Assembly (NCBI GenBank): GCA_041910015.1
Contig: JAYRRR010000133.1
Location: forward strand, 1 to 64,000
Length of the DNA stretch: 64,000 nucleotides
Direction of reading: 5' to 3'
From: RPQJ01 sp041910015
GTDB lineage: Bacteria > Pseudomonadota > Gammaproteobacteria > Steroidobacterales > Steroidobacteraceae
Positions 55,221-63,026 of the stretch are shown piece after piece. Position numbers and translations under genes: made by a program. The notes under the pieces are model-generated. The model worked only from the letters and a program-made list of their open reading frames with translations, made no database searches and was not told the origin of the DNA. How positions within the stretch are numbered: the first letter of the stretch is position 1; every line of letters starts with the position of its first letter.

Positions 55221-56423
55221 GTGCCCGTCGAAACCGCAGCGCGCGTCAGCCGCGTCAAGCCCTCTCCCACCGTTGCACTCACCGGTCGAGTCGCCAGGCT
55301 CAAGGCCGAGGGCAAGGACATCATCGGTCTCGGCGTCGGCGAGCCCGACTTCGACACGCCCGCGCACATTGCCGAGGCCGGCATCGAGGCGATCAGGAAG
55401 GGCTTCACGCGCTATACGGCCGTCGAAGGCATTCCGGAACTCAAGGATGCCATCATCGGCAAGTTCGAGCGCGACAACGGCATCCGCTACACGCGGCCGC
55501 AGGTGCTGGTGTCGACCGGCGCAAAGCAGACGATCTACAACCTGTTCATGGCGTTGATCGACCCGGGCGACGAGGTCGTCGTCCCGGCACCGTACTGGGT
55601 CTCGTACCCCGACATGGCGCTGCTCGCGGAAGGCGTGCCGGTCATGCCGTACGCGGGTCCCGAGCAGGGCTACAAGATCACACCGGAGCAACTCGACCGC
55701 GCGATCACGCCGCGCACGCGCATTTTCATGCTGAACAGCCCCAGCAACCCGACCGGAGCCGCCTACACGCGCGCCGAGCTCGAGGCGCTCGGCGCCGTGC
55801 TGGCGAAGCATCCGCGTGTGATCGTCGCGACCGACGACATGTACGAGCACATCTACTGGGCGCCAGAGCCGTTCTGCAGCTTCCTGACGGCCAATCCGCA
55901 TCTCTATGACCGCACCGTGACCATCAACGGTGTCTCGAAGAGCTATGCCATGACCGGCTGGCGCATCGGCTACTGCGGCGGGCCCGTCGAGATCATCACG
56001 GCCATGTCGACGATCCAGAGCCAGAGCACGTCAAACCCGGTGTCGATGTCGCAGAAAGCGGCCGTCGCGGCGATCACCGGCGATCAGGCCTGCGTCGCCG
56101 AGATGAACAGGCATTTCAAGGCGCGCCACGACTTCTTCAACGCCGGGCTGAACGCACTGCCGGGTTTCAAGGTGCTGCCCGCCGCGGGCACCTTCTATGC
56201 GTTCTGCGACATCGGCGGGGCGATGCACGCCCTCGGCCACGTCGACGACAATGCGTTCGCCGAGTTCCTGCTCGACAAGGCCGGCGTCGCGGGCGTGCCG
56301 GGCTCAGGCTTCGGCGCGCCGGGCCACATCCGGTTCTCGTTCGCCGTGAGCATGGAGACGCTCGAGCAGGCACTCGAGCGGATTGGCCAGGCCCTGCGCG
56401 CGGCTCAGGCCAGCTCGGGATAG
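55221..56423 (+). CDS. Aspartate aminotransferase (class I, subgroup Ib)
   Basis: 400 residues from GTG 55221. LGVGEPDFDTPAHI, YTAVEGIPELKDAI, NSPSNPTGAAYT and the PLP Lys in NGVSKSYAMTGWRIGY mark the I-gamma/Ib AspAT family, which interconverts aspartate and 2-oxoglutarate with oxaloacetate and glutamate. Some members also use prephenate. It overlaps the end of the convergent small gene by 19 bases. Confidence 0.93.
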   Translation: MPVETAARVSRVKPSPTVALTGRVARLKAEGKDIIGLGVGEPDFDTPAHIAEAGIEAIRKGFTRYTAVEGIPELKDAIIGKFERDNGIRYTRPQVLVSTGAKQTIYNLFMALIDPGDEVVVPAPYWVSYPDMALLAEGVPVMPYAGPEQGYKITPEQLDRAITPRTRIFMLNSPSNPTGAAYTRAELEALGAVLAKHPRVIVATDDMYEHIYWAPEPFCSFLTANPHLYDRTVTINGVSKSYAMTGWRIGYCGGPVEIITAMSTIQSQSTSNPVSMSQKAAVAAITGDQACVAEMNRHFKARHDFFNAGLNALPGFKVLPAAGTFYAFCDIGGAMHALGHVDDNAFAEFLLDKAGVAGVPGSGFGAPGHIRFSFAVSMETLEQALERIGQALRAAQASSG

Positions 56424-56776
56424 TCGGACGTGCGTCGTCCGCGGTTGCGGCGGCGTTCGACGACCGGGTCGGCTGTCAGGATCGAGTTCCACACGTCGTA
56501 CTCGCGTCGGTCGAAGCCGGCGCGACGGTCGTCGTGGTGCACGTAGCGGCACTGGCAGTTGGCAGGGGAGCACGTCGGCTGCGGCAGCACGGGTGCTTCC
56601 GCAGACAGGAAACGCCTGCCTTCCAGCGTCAGCGAGGTAGCCGCGCAGGCGGGGCCGCACTGGACGCTGACCGCGTGATAGCGGTTGCTGCGAGCCACCT
56701 CGGACCCGGCGCGGTGGGCCGTCGCACGGCGAACCGGCTTGGCCGGAGGGTCGCTTTTCCAGAAGCCGAATGCCAT
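56405..56776 (-). CDS. Conserved hypothetical protein with CxCRYxHxDDRR motif
   Basis: 123 residues from an ATG at 56776 with GGAGG before it. YHAVSVQCGPACAATSLTLEGRRFLSAEAPVLPQPTC then CQCRYVHHDDRRAGFDRR is a pattern found in short conserved proteins of gammaproteobacteria; four Cys could bind a metal. The tail is rich in Arg (ERRRNRGRR). Function is unknown. Confidence 0.75.
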   Translation of the reverse strand: MAFGFWKSDPPAKPVRRATAHRAGSEVARSNRYHAVSVQCGPACAATSLTLEGRRFLSAEAPVLPQPTCSPANCQCRYVHHDDRRAGFDRREYDVWNSILTADPVVERRRNRGRRTSDYPELA

Positions 56777-56889
56777 GGGTGAACCTCCGCGACCATCAAA
56801 ATCCTTGCGTGGGCTCAGTTTACGCCGAGCTGGAGCCTCGGTGACCTCGATTTGCACGGACTCGTTCGACGCCTGGAGGCGTCGTACCC

Positions 56890-56918
56890 TTGACGGATAC
56901 TCGCCGCAACACGAGAAT
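56890..56918 (+). promoter_or_regulatory. Promoter of tRNA-Asn
   Basis: TTGACG (56890-56895), 17 bases, GAGAAT (56913-56918), 23 bases before the tRNA. Confidence 0.55.
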
Positions 56919-56941
56919 CATCGGCTCCTCTCGGCATCCGT

Positions 56942-57016
56942 TCCGACATAGCTCAGCGGTAGAGCAGCTGACTGTTAATCAGCGGGTCCCTGGTTCGAAT
57001 CCAGGTGTCGGAGCCA
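56942..57016 (+). tRNA. tRNA-Asn (GUU)
   Basis: 75 nt. The acceptor arms are TCCGACA/TGTCGGA with discriminator G and encoded CCA. The anticodon loop CUGUUAA between GCUGA and UCAGC gives GUU. The T-loop has GTTCGAATCC. Confidence 0.97.
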
Positions 57017-57028
57017 CCCTCACAGCAA

Positions 57029-57056
57029 AACCCCGGCACGTGGCCGGGGTTCTCGT
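57029..57056 (+). terminator. Terminator of tRNA-Asn
   Basis: AACCCCGGC and GCCGGGGTT pair perfectly around ACGTG, followed by CTCGTT. The stem starts 13 bases after the tRNA. Confidence 0.7.
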
Positions 57057-57074
57057 TGCAACCGAAAGCGGCGG

Positions 57075-57722
57075 CTACTTCTGGAGTGGCTCAACCACTA
57101 GGATGCCGACGTAGTCGTCGTAGTCGCGGTCCTTGCCGCCGTCCTCGTGCAGCAGCAGTATCCGGTCCGTGGGGCCGGTGACGATCCGGTTGGCGTCGTC
57201 CAGGTAGGCGAGCGCAATGCTCGCATAGCCATAACCCGGCACCATCATCATCGGCGACTGGCCGTTGATCACGGTCTCGTAGTCCGGGTCGGGGTAGCGC
57301 CGCCAGAAGCCCATCCTCGCCACACCCGACGGTTGCGTGACCGTCATGGCCAACTGGAACGGGGTGTGGACGAACACGCCCGTGGTGCCGCGATAGAAGT
57401 CGTCCTTGTCCTTGACGCGCTTTTTGGTCGTCTTGTCGAACATCCAGATTTCGTTGATCCAGTGCGACTCGCTGCCGACGTCGTAGAGTGTGATCCTGGC
57501 GCCCTGGCCCAGCACGTCGAGCGTGCCATCGATGTAGATCGGCCCGCCGCCCAATTCGATGCCGGCCGGTCCGAGGACGGTGTTGCCGGAGGTGCCTTGG
57601 GGAATCGTGTCGACGACCGTGCCACCGCTGATCGATACATTCGTGGCCTGGGCAGTGGCGGCAAAGCCGAAGACAGTGGCGACGACGCCGGCGATGACTG
57701 CTGCGCAGCGTTTACGAACCAT
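57075..57722 (-). CDS. Secreted protein of unknown function
   Basis: 215 residues. The ATG at 57722 has AGAGG six bases before it and starts a signal peptide (RKRCAAVIAGVVATVFGFAATAQA). The mature part is Gly/Asp-rich with GPIYIDGTLDVLG, FYRGTTGVFVHTPF and, at the end, LLHEDGGKDRDYDDYVGILVV. The last motif resembles the acidic D-x-D-x-D patches of DUF4114-like or Ca-binding extracellular proteins, but I cannot name the family. No C-terminal sorting motif is seen. Confidence 0.7.
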   Translation of the reverse strand: MVRKRCAAVIAGVVATVFGFAATAQATNVSISGGTVVDTIPQGTSGNTVLGPAGIELGGGPIYIDGTLDVLGQGARITLYDVGSESHWINEIWMFDKTTKKRVKDKDDFYRGTTGVFVHTPFQLAMTVTQPSGVARMGFWRRYPDPDYETVINGQSPMMMVPGYGYASIALAYLDDANRIVTGPTDRILLLHEDGGKDRDYDDYVGILVVEPLQK

Positions 57723-57917
57723 GGGCATCCTCTGAACTCCGATGTCGAATGGGGCCTGGCCCCGGCAGCCATTGTGCTGCAATCTTCTTGCCATGGCAAA
57801 ATTCCCAATCAGATCTTCACGTTACGCAGGCCCGGTTCGGCAGCAGCCGCCAATCTGTAAAGAACCTCGACACCGGGAATGGGACATGCACCCGAGTCGA
57901 TGCTGCCCGGCTTCACC

Positions 57918-58955
57918 CTATCGCAGAGCCTTCGCCCGCAGACGAGCGTACAGCGCCTGTGCTGCATCGGCATCGGGCCCCACGCCCGGCTCCGGCGCCG
58001 TCCGTGTCGATGCCTCGAACGGTTCGCCGGAGGCCGCCACCGGGACCGCGGCGATGCGCGCAATGGCCGCCCACACATCGGGGTTCGAACAGAGGTCTTC
58101 GTAGCACACGAAATGCGCCGACTCGGGCCTGGCGCGCTCGAGCCATGCGTAGGTCTCGATCCAGAGCGACAGCCAGTAGCCCGTCGATTCAGGCCCCGCA
58201 CCCGCCGGCGCCGCCGCATCGAAACGAAAGCGCCGATGCCCCAGTCCGAATTCATGATGCGCGAGCCAGGTCATGTATTGCTGCGCAAAACGGTCTCGCG
58301 CCTGCAGCTCGCAGAACTGGGCATGCTGTCGCCGCAGGGATTCGGCGTGGCTGAACGGGTTGCGGAACGGCACCAGGATCACCGCCTCGGGAAACGCCCG
58401 TCGGATCGCCCCCAGCCGCAGGATGTTGTTGTTGTCCTTGCAGAGGTAGCGTTCGCGCCCGGCCGGGTCGGACGCGAGAATCGCGTTCACGTAGCGCACG
58501 TACTTCGCGACGACGGCGTCCTGCGGTTCGTGCGGCACGAGCCGGTCGGGCTTCAGGTATTCGTCGCCCGCGAACACGCGCCAGAAGACCTCGTCGAGGC
58601 TCTCGGGGCTGTCGAGGTCGACGACCAGCCGGTCCCCGTGCGCCCGCTCGGCGGCCTCGACGTGGCGGCGACTCGCGCCACTGATGCGCGACCACAGGTT
58701 CGGCGCGAGCACGAACGGCATGTCCCGGTAGGTCAGCGAGCGGAACTGGCCGGTGGCGTGAAACCGCCTCATCAGGACGGTCGTGCCGGCGCGCGCCAGA
58801 CCGCTCACGAAGACGTGACGACGTCCCGCGATCGCCCGTGGATCCGAACGCACCATCATCTGGTCGAGATCGAAACTCATCTCGGCGCTGCTGGGGTAAT
58901 GCAGCGCCAGCCGGTGCAGGAACCGGTCGAGCGGACCGTAGGGGTTGTCGGCCAC
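57918..58955 (-). CDS. Sulfotransferase-family protein
   Basis: 345 residues from a GTG at 58955. HVFVSGLARAGTTVLMRRFH is the 5'-phosphosulfate-binding loop of PAPS-dependent sulfotransferases, and VPFRNPFSHAESLRRQH the 3'-phosphate region. The middle is typical of uncharacterised sulfotransferase domains linked to polysaccharide or lipid modification. It starts 14 bases after the glycosyltransferase stop, so the pair is an operon. The acceptor is unknown. Confidence 0.85.
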   Translation of the reverse strand: MADNPYGPLDRFLHRLALHYPSSAEMSFDLDQMMVRSDPRAIAGRRHVFVSGLARAGTTVLMRRFHATGQFRSLTYRDMPFVLAPNLWSRISGASRRHVEAAERAHGDRLVVDLDSPESLDEVFWRVFAGDEYLKPDRLVPHEPQDAVVAKYVRYVNAILASDPAGRERYLCKDNNNILRLGAIRRAFPEAVILVPFRNPFSHAESLRRQHAQFCELQARDRFAQQYMTWLAHHEFGLGHRRFRFDAAAPAGAGPESTGYWLSLWIETYAWLERARPESAHFVCYEDLCSNPDVWAAIARIAAVPVAASGEPFEASTRTAPEPGVGPDADAAQALYARLRAKALR

Positions 58956-58969
58956 GACCTGCGTCTGCC

Positions 58970-60142
58970 TCAGATACCCACCGCCGGCGCGGTTTGGGGC
59001 CGCAGGCCGGAACCGGCGTGCCGACGGTAGACCTCCAGATAGCGCTGTGCGACGGCCTCCCACGCGAAGTGCTGCTCCGCGCGCCGGCGTGCGCGGGCGC
59101 CGAGTTCCGCGCAATACCCCGGGTCTCGTTCGAGCCGCTGCAGGGCCTGCGCGATCTCGCTCACACACCTGGCCGGGTCGGTGCTGCCCGGCGTGACGAG
59201 TTCGGCGGCATCACCCACCACTTCCTCGCAGCCGTGACCACGCGTCGTGATGATGGCGGACCCCGCGGCGAGCGCCTCGAGCAGCGCCACCGGGAAGTTC
59301 TCGAAATCGGACGGCAGCACGTAGATCGCAGACGTCGCGAGCAGATCCCTGAATTCCGCGGACTCGTTGCTCATCCAGCCGAGAAACCTGCCCGGCTCTC
59401 CCAGCGCGGCGTTCAACTCGCGCAGCGGCTGCTCGTATTCGCCACTGCCGACCACCAGCGTCGGCCACTCGCTGCGCGCGGCCGCGGCCGCCTTCAGCAG
59501 GTATTGCACGCCCTTGCGCTCGACCAGCCGCGTCGCGACGAGCGCCTGCGGACGCTTGGCCTGCGGCCGGAAGCCGGTGAGGTCCATGCCGTTCGGGATC
59601 ACGATCACGGGCGTGCCCGGGCGCATCGACTCGATCATGCCGGCGAGGACCCGGCTCGGCGAAACGATGACACAGGCGCTGCGCGTGACACGTCGCCACA
59701 ACAGCGTCAGCACCGGATGGACCAGCTTGAAGAACGGCTTCGGATTGTAGCCGGGCACGTCCGAGCCATGCGCCGTGAGGATGTAGGGCACCCTGCGTCG
59801 CCCGACTTCCGACAGCGCCAGCACACCGTCCGGAAAGATGAAGTGCGTATGCACGAGGTCGTAGTCGTTGCGCGCCAGCAGCTCGCGCACCACGGGACGC
59901 GCCCGCAGCACGTATTGTGCGGCCTCGCGCGCCGTGCACTTGCTCTCCAGACGCCGGTCGCTCGGCACGCGCCGCACGCGGATGCCATCGACGACCTCTT
60001 CGGCGGGCAGGTCGCGGAACCCCATGGTCACCACGTCGACCGAGTGGCCGAGGCGCACCATTTCGCGGGCGAGACCCTTGACGACACCGGCGCCGCCGCC
60101 ACCGATCGGCGGAAACTCGTAACTCAACGTCAGGATCTTCAT
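58970..60142 (-). CDS. Glycosyltransferase family 4
   Basis: 390 residues of GT-B fold. SYEFPPIGGGGAGVVKGLAREM is the N-domain Gly-rich loop; THFIFPDGVLAL, TAHGSDVPGYNP and the C-domain VATRLVERKGVQYLLKA and PSDFENFPVALLEALAAG give the nucleotide-sugar site and the E-x7-E motif. It probably adds a sugar to a surface polysaccharide or lipid carrier; donor and acceptor are not determinable. Confidence 0.9.
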   Translation of the reverse strand: MKILTLSYEFPPIGGGGAGVVKGLAREMVRLGHSVDVVTMGFRDLPAEEVVDGIRVRRVPSDRRLESKCTAREAAQYVLRARPVVRELLARNDYDLVHTHFIFPDGVLALSEVGRRRVPYILTAHGSDVPGYNPKPFFKLVHPVLTLLWRRVTRSACVIVSPSRVLAGMIESMRPGTPVIVIPNGMDLTGFRPQAKRPQALVATRLVERKGVQYLLKAAAAARSEWPTLVVGSGEYEQPLRELNAALGEPGRFLGWMSNESAEFRDLLATSAIYVLPSDFENFPVALLEALAAGSAIITTRGHGCEEVVGDAAELVTPGSTDPARCVSEIAQALQRLERDPGYCAELGARARRRAEQHFAWEAVAQRYLEVYRRHAGSGLRPQTAPAVGI

Positions 60143-60309
60143 GTCGTCGCGGCAGCCCTCTCGCTCGCGATGATCTTACCGTGCGGGCCGTGCCCGCGTC
60201 AGCGCCACGCGCCAATGTCAAAGCGCCTCGCTCCGGCTCCGAAGCGGCTCGCTGGTGCGCCAGAGCCGATTCGTGGAAACTACCCGACCTTCCCCGCACC
60301 GCCTGCTCG

Positions 60310-61533
60310 ATGACGCTTCATCTGCAACTCGACGTACTCGGGGGCATCGCCGGTGACATGTTCATCGCGGCGCTGCTCGACGCCCGTCCCGACCTCGCCG
60401 ACGGCCTGTGTGCGGTCGTGCGCAAGGCCGGCCTGCCGCGATCGGCTCGCCTCGAACTGGTGCCGCACCGGGACGGCATCCTCGCCGGCAAGCGCTTCCT
60501 GGTCGAGCCGCCGGCGGACGACGATCGGCATCACCATGATCACACGGCCCATCGCGACATTGCCGTGCAACTGCGGGCTTCAGCGCTCGAACCGGCCGTC
60601 CGCGACCGTGCGCTGCGGATCTTCGCACTTCTGGCGGACGCCGAAGCGGGCGTGCACGGCATCGCGCTCGACGATGTGGAGTTCCACGAAGTCGGCGCCT
60701 GGGATTCGATCGCGGACATCGTGGGTGCGGCCTGGCTGGTCGAAAGGCTCGCCTTGACGAGCTGGTCCCACGGGCCGCTGCCGCTCGGCAGCGGTCGTGT
60801 CCGGACCGCCCACGGCCCACTGCCCGTCCCCGCCCCGGCGACCGCGCGCCTGTTGCAGGGGTTCCCGGTCATCGACGATGGCATTCCGGGCGAGCGCATC
60901 ACGCCGACGGGCGCCGCGATCCTGCGTCACCTGCGCGAAGAACTGGGCGAGCCGCGCCATCACGAGGCTCGCACGCTGCTGGATGCCGGCTGCGGGTTCG
61001 GCCTGCGAACCCTGCCGGGCATCAGCAACGTCCTGCGTGTCCTGCTGTCCGGGCAGGCGTCCGGCCCGGCGCTCGACGAGCGCATCGGGCTCCTCGAGTT
61101 CGAGATCGACGACCAGACACCGGAAGACCTCGCCGCGGGGCTCGACGTGTTGCGTGCGCATCCCGCCGTGCTGGATGCCCTGCAGATGCCGGCGCTCGGC
61201 AAGAAGGGCCGCATGGTCACGCAGCTGCGGTTGCTGTGTCGTCCGCAAGCGCTCGACGAGGTCGCGGCGCTGTGTTTCGTCGAGACGACCACGCTCGGCG
61301 TGCGCAAGTCCACCGTGACGCGCACCACCCTGCCGCGCGAGCTACAGCCCGTGGACCTGCATGACCGCCGCGTGCGCGTAAAGGTCGCGCAGCGCCCGGG
61401 CGGTCGTGTCACGCGCAAGGCCGACAGCGACGACGTGTCCGGCCCCGGCGGGCACGAGGCACGCGAGGCACGACGCCGGGCGGCGGAACAGGCAACAGCG
61501 GACATGCACCCGTTTCCGACCGGAGAGAGGTGA
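60310..61533 (+). CDS. larC: Nickel-pincer cofactor nickel insertion protein LarC
   Basis: 407 residues in one frame, unlike Lactiplantibacillus plantarum, where a programmed frameshift joins larC1 and larC2. LDVLGGIAGDMFIAALLDA is the family start. A His-rich loop (DDDRHHHDHTAHRD near residue 75) fits nickel handling, and HEVGAWDSIADIVGAAW and GERITPTGAAILRHL are conserved. It inserts Ni into the pyridinium dithiocarboxylate ligand using CTP. The ATG at 60310 fits the family start. Confidence 0.93.
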   Translation: MTLHLQLDVLGGIAGDMFIAALLDARPDLADGLCAVVRKAGLPRSARLELVPHRDGILAGKRFLVEPPADDDRHHHDHTAHRDIAVQLRASALEPAVRDRALRIFALLADAEAGVHGIALDDVEFHEVGAWDSIADIVGAAWLVERLALTSWSHGPLPLGSGRVRTAHGPLPVPAPATARLLQGFPVIDDGIPGERITPTGAAILRHLREELGEPRHHEARTLLDAGCGFGLRTLPGISNVLRVLLSGQASGPALDERIGLLEFEIDDQTPEDLAAGLDVLRAHPAVLDALQMPALGKKGRMVTQLRLLCRPQALDEVAALCFVETTTLGVRKSTVTRTTLPRELQPVDLHDRRVRVKVAQRPGGRVTRKADSDDVSGPGGHEAREARRRAAEQATADMHPFPTGER

Positions 61534-62331
61534 ATGCCCCCTGTCTGCCACAACCTGAATCGCGTGCTCGACGAACTGGGCAGCGTCGCGGTCGCCGTCA
61601 GTGGCGGCGTCGACAGCCTCACGCTCGCCTTCGCGGCCCACGCGCGGCTCGGCGGCGCTGCGACGATGTTCCACGCCGTGTCCCCGGCCGTGCCGCCCGA
61701 AGCGACGTCGCGCACCCGCGAACTGGCCGCGGCCCACGGATGGTCGCTGGTGGTCATCGATGCCGGAGAATTCACCGACCCCGGTTATCTCGCCAACCCG
61801 GTCAATCGCTGCTTTTTCTGCAAGACGAACCTGTACGCCACCATATCGCGGCACACGGCGGCAGTGGTCGTCTCCGGGACGAACCTCGACGACCTGTCGG
61901 ACTTCCGGCCGGGGCTCGAGGCGGCGCGCAATCACGAGGTGCGTCATCCCTTCGTCGAAGCCTCGATCGGCAAGCAGGACGTTCGCGCGCTCGCACGCGG
62001 CTTCGGCCTGGGCGAGGTCGCGCAACTGCCGGCGGCGCCCTGCCTGTCGAGCCGGCTCGAGACCGGCACACGCGTCACCCCGCCGGTGCTTGCGCTCGTG
62101 CATCGCGTCGAGACCTTCGTGCGCAAGCAGCTGGGCGCGCCGATCGTCCGTGCCAGGGTCCGTCGCGAGGGGCTGGTCGTCGAACTCGACGAGGCCACCT
62201 ACACGCGTCTCGGCGATGACGGGACTGCGGCGCTGCTCGACTCGATTGCGCCGCTGCTGCGGGGCAGCGGCTTCGATCGCGCCCGTCTCGATCGCTATCG
62301 CATGGGCAGCGCTTTCGTGAGGTCTGCGTGA
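61534..62331 (+). CDS. larE: Sulfur transferase LarE
   Basis: 265 residues of the PP-loop ATPases (VSGGVDS near residue 23). It adenylates and thiolates the pyridinium dicarboxylate precursor. CFFC at 93-96 (within NRCFFCKTNLY) and the Cys in PAAPCLSSRLETG give three conserved cysteines. The three-Cys form is described for an iron-sulfur, catalytic LarE, whereas the L. plantarum enzyme has only the sacrificial Cys. It starts directly after the larC stop. Confidence 0.92.
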   Translation: MPPVCHNLNRVLDELGSVAVAVSGGVDSLTLAFAAHARLGGAATMFHAVSPAVPPEATSRTRELAAAHGWSLVVIDAGEFTDPGYLANPVNRCFFCKTNLYATISRHTAAVVVSGTNLDDLSDFRPGLEAARNHEVRHPFVEASIGKQDVRALARGFGLGEVAQLPAAPCLSSRLETGTRVTPPVLALVHRVETFVRKQLGAPIVRARVRREGLVVELDEATYTRLGDDGTAALLDSIAPLLRGSGFDRARLDRYRMGSAFVRSA

Positions 62332-63026
62332 CCGCCGACGAAGTGAACTTCGATTTCGGTCGCCGCGCCCGCATCGGTCTCGCCGAGGCGGTTCTCTGCG
62401 CGGGCAAGAGCGTCGGGCAGATCGAGCACATCCTCGGTCTCGCGCGCGACCGCGACGTACCGCTGCTGCTCACGCGCCTCGATGCGACGCTTTACGAAAA
62501 TCTGACGCCCGCGACGCGCAATCACGTCGACTACGACCCCGTGTCGCGCACCGGCATCGCTGGCGAGCCCGCGCGCCCGACCGGACCGCCGCGCGTCGCG
62601 GTCGTGTCGGCCGGCAGTTCCGACGTCCCCTGCGCGCGGGAAGCCGTGCGAACACTTGCATTTCACGGCGAGGCAGCCGACGAGATCCACGACGTCGGCG
62701 TCGCCGGCCTCTGGCGACTGCTCGAGCAGCAGGAACGGCTGCAGGACCATGAAGTCGTCATCGTCACGGCCGGCATGGACGGGGCCCTGGTCAGCGTCGT
62801 CGGTGGGCTCGTGCACGGCGTCGTGATCGCCGTGCCGACGCCGACCGGCTACGGCGTAGCGCGCGGCGGCGAGACTGCATTGCATGCGGCCCTGTCGAGC
62901 TGCGCACCCGGCGTCGTCGTCGTCAACATCGGCAACGGCTACGGTGGGGCGTGCGCCGCTTTGCGCGTCGTGCGCGCGGCAGCGCGGCTCGCTCAGCGCA
63001 CGTCGGGGGCCGCCACCCTGCGGTAG
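62328..63026 (+). CDS. larB: Nickel-pincer cofactor biosynthesis protein LarB
   Basis: 232 residues from a GTG overlapping the larE stop. It carboxylates and hydrolyses nicotinate adenine dinucleotide, the first step of the cofactor. The C-half is PurE-like: VSAGSSDVPCAREAVRTL, GMDGALVSVVGGLV and IGNGYGGACAAL. The order C-E-B in one transcript lacks larA, the lactate racemase itself. The 3' end overlaps the next convergent gene by 34 bases. Confidence 0.93.
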   Translation: MTADEVNFDFGRRARIGLAEAVLCAGKSVGQIEHILGLARDRDVPLLLTRLDATLYENLTPATRNHVDYDPVSRTGIAGEPARPTGPPRVAVVSAGSSDVPCAREAVRTLAFHGEAADEIHDVGVAGLWRLLEQQERLQDHEVVIVTAGMDGALVSVVGGLVHGVVIAVPTPTGYGVARGGETALHAALSSCAPGVVVVNIGNGYGGACAALRVVRAAARLAQRTSGAATLR

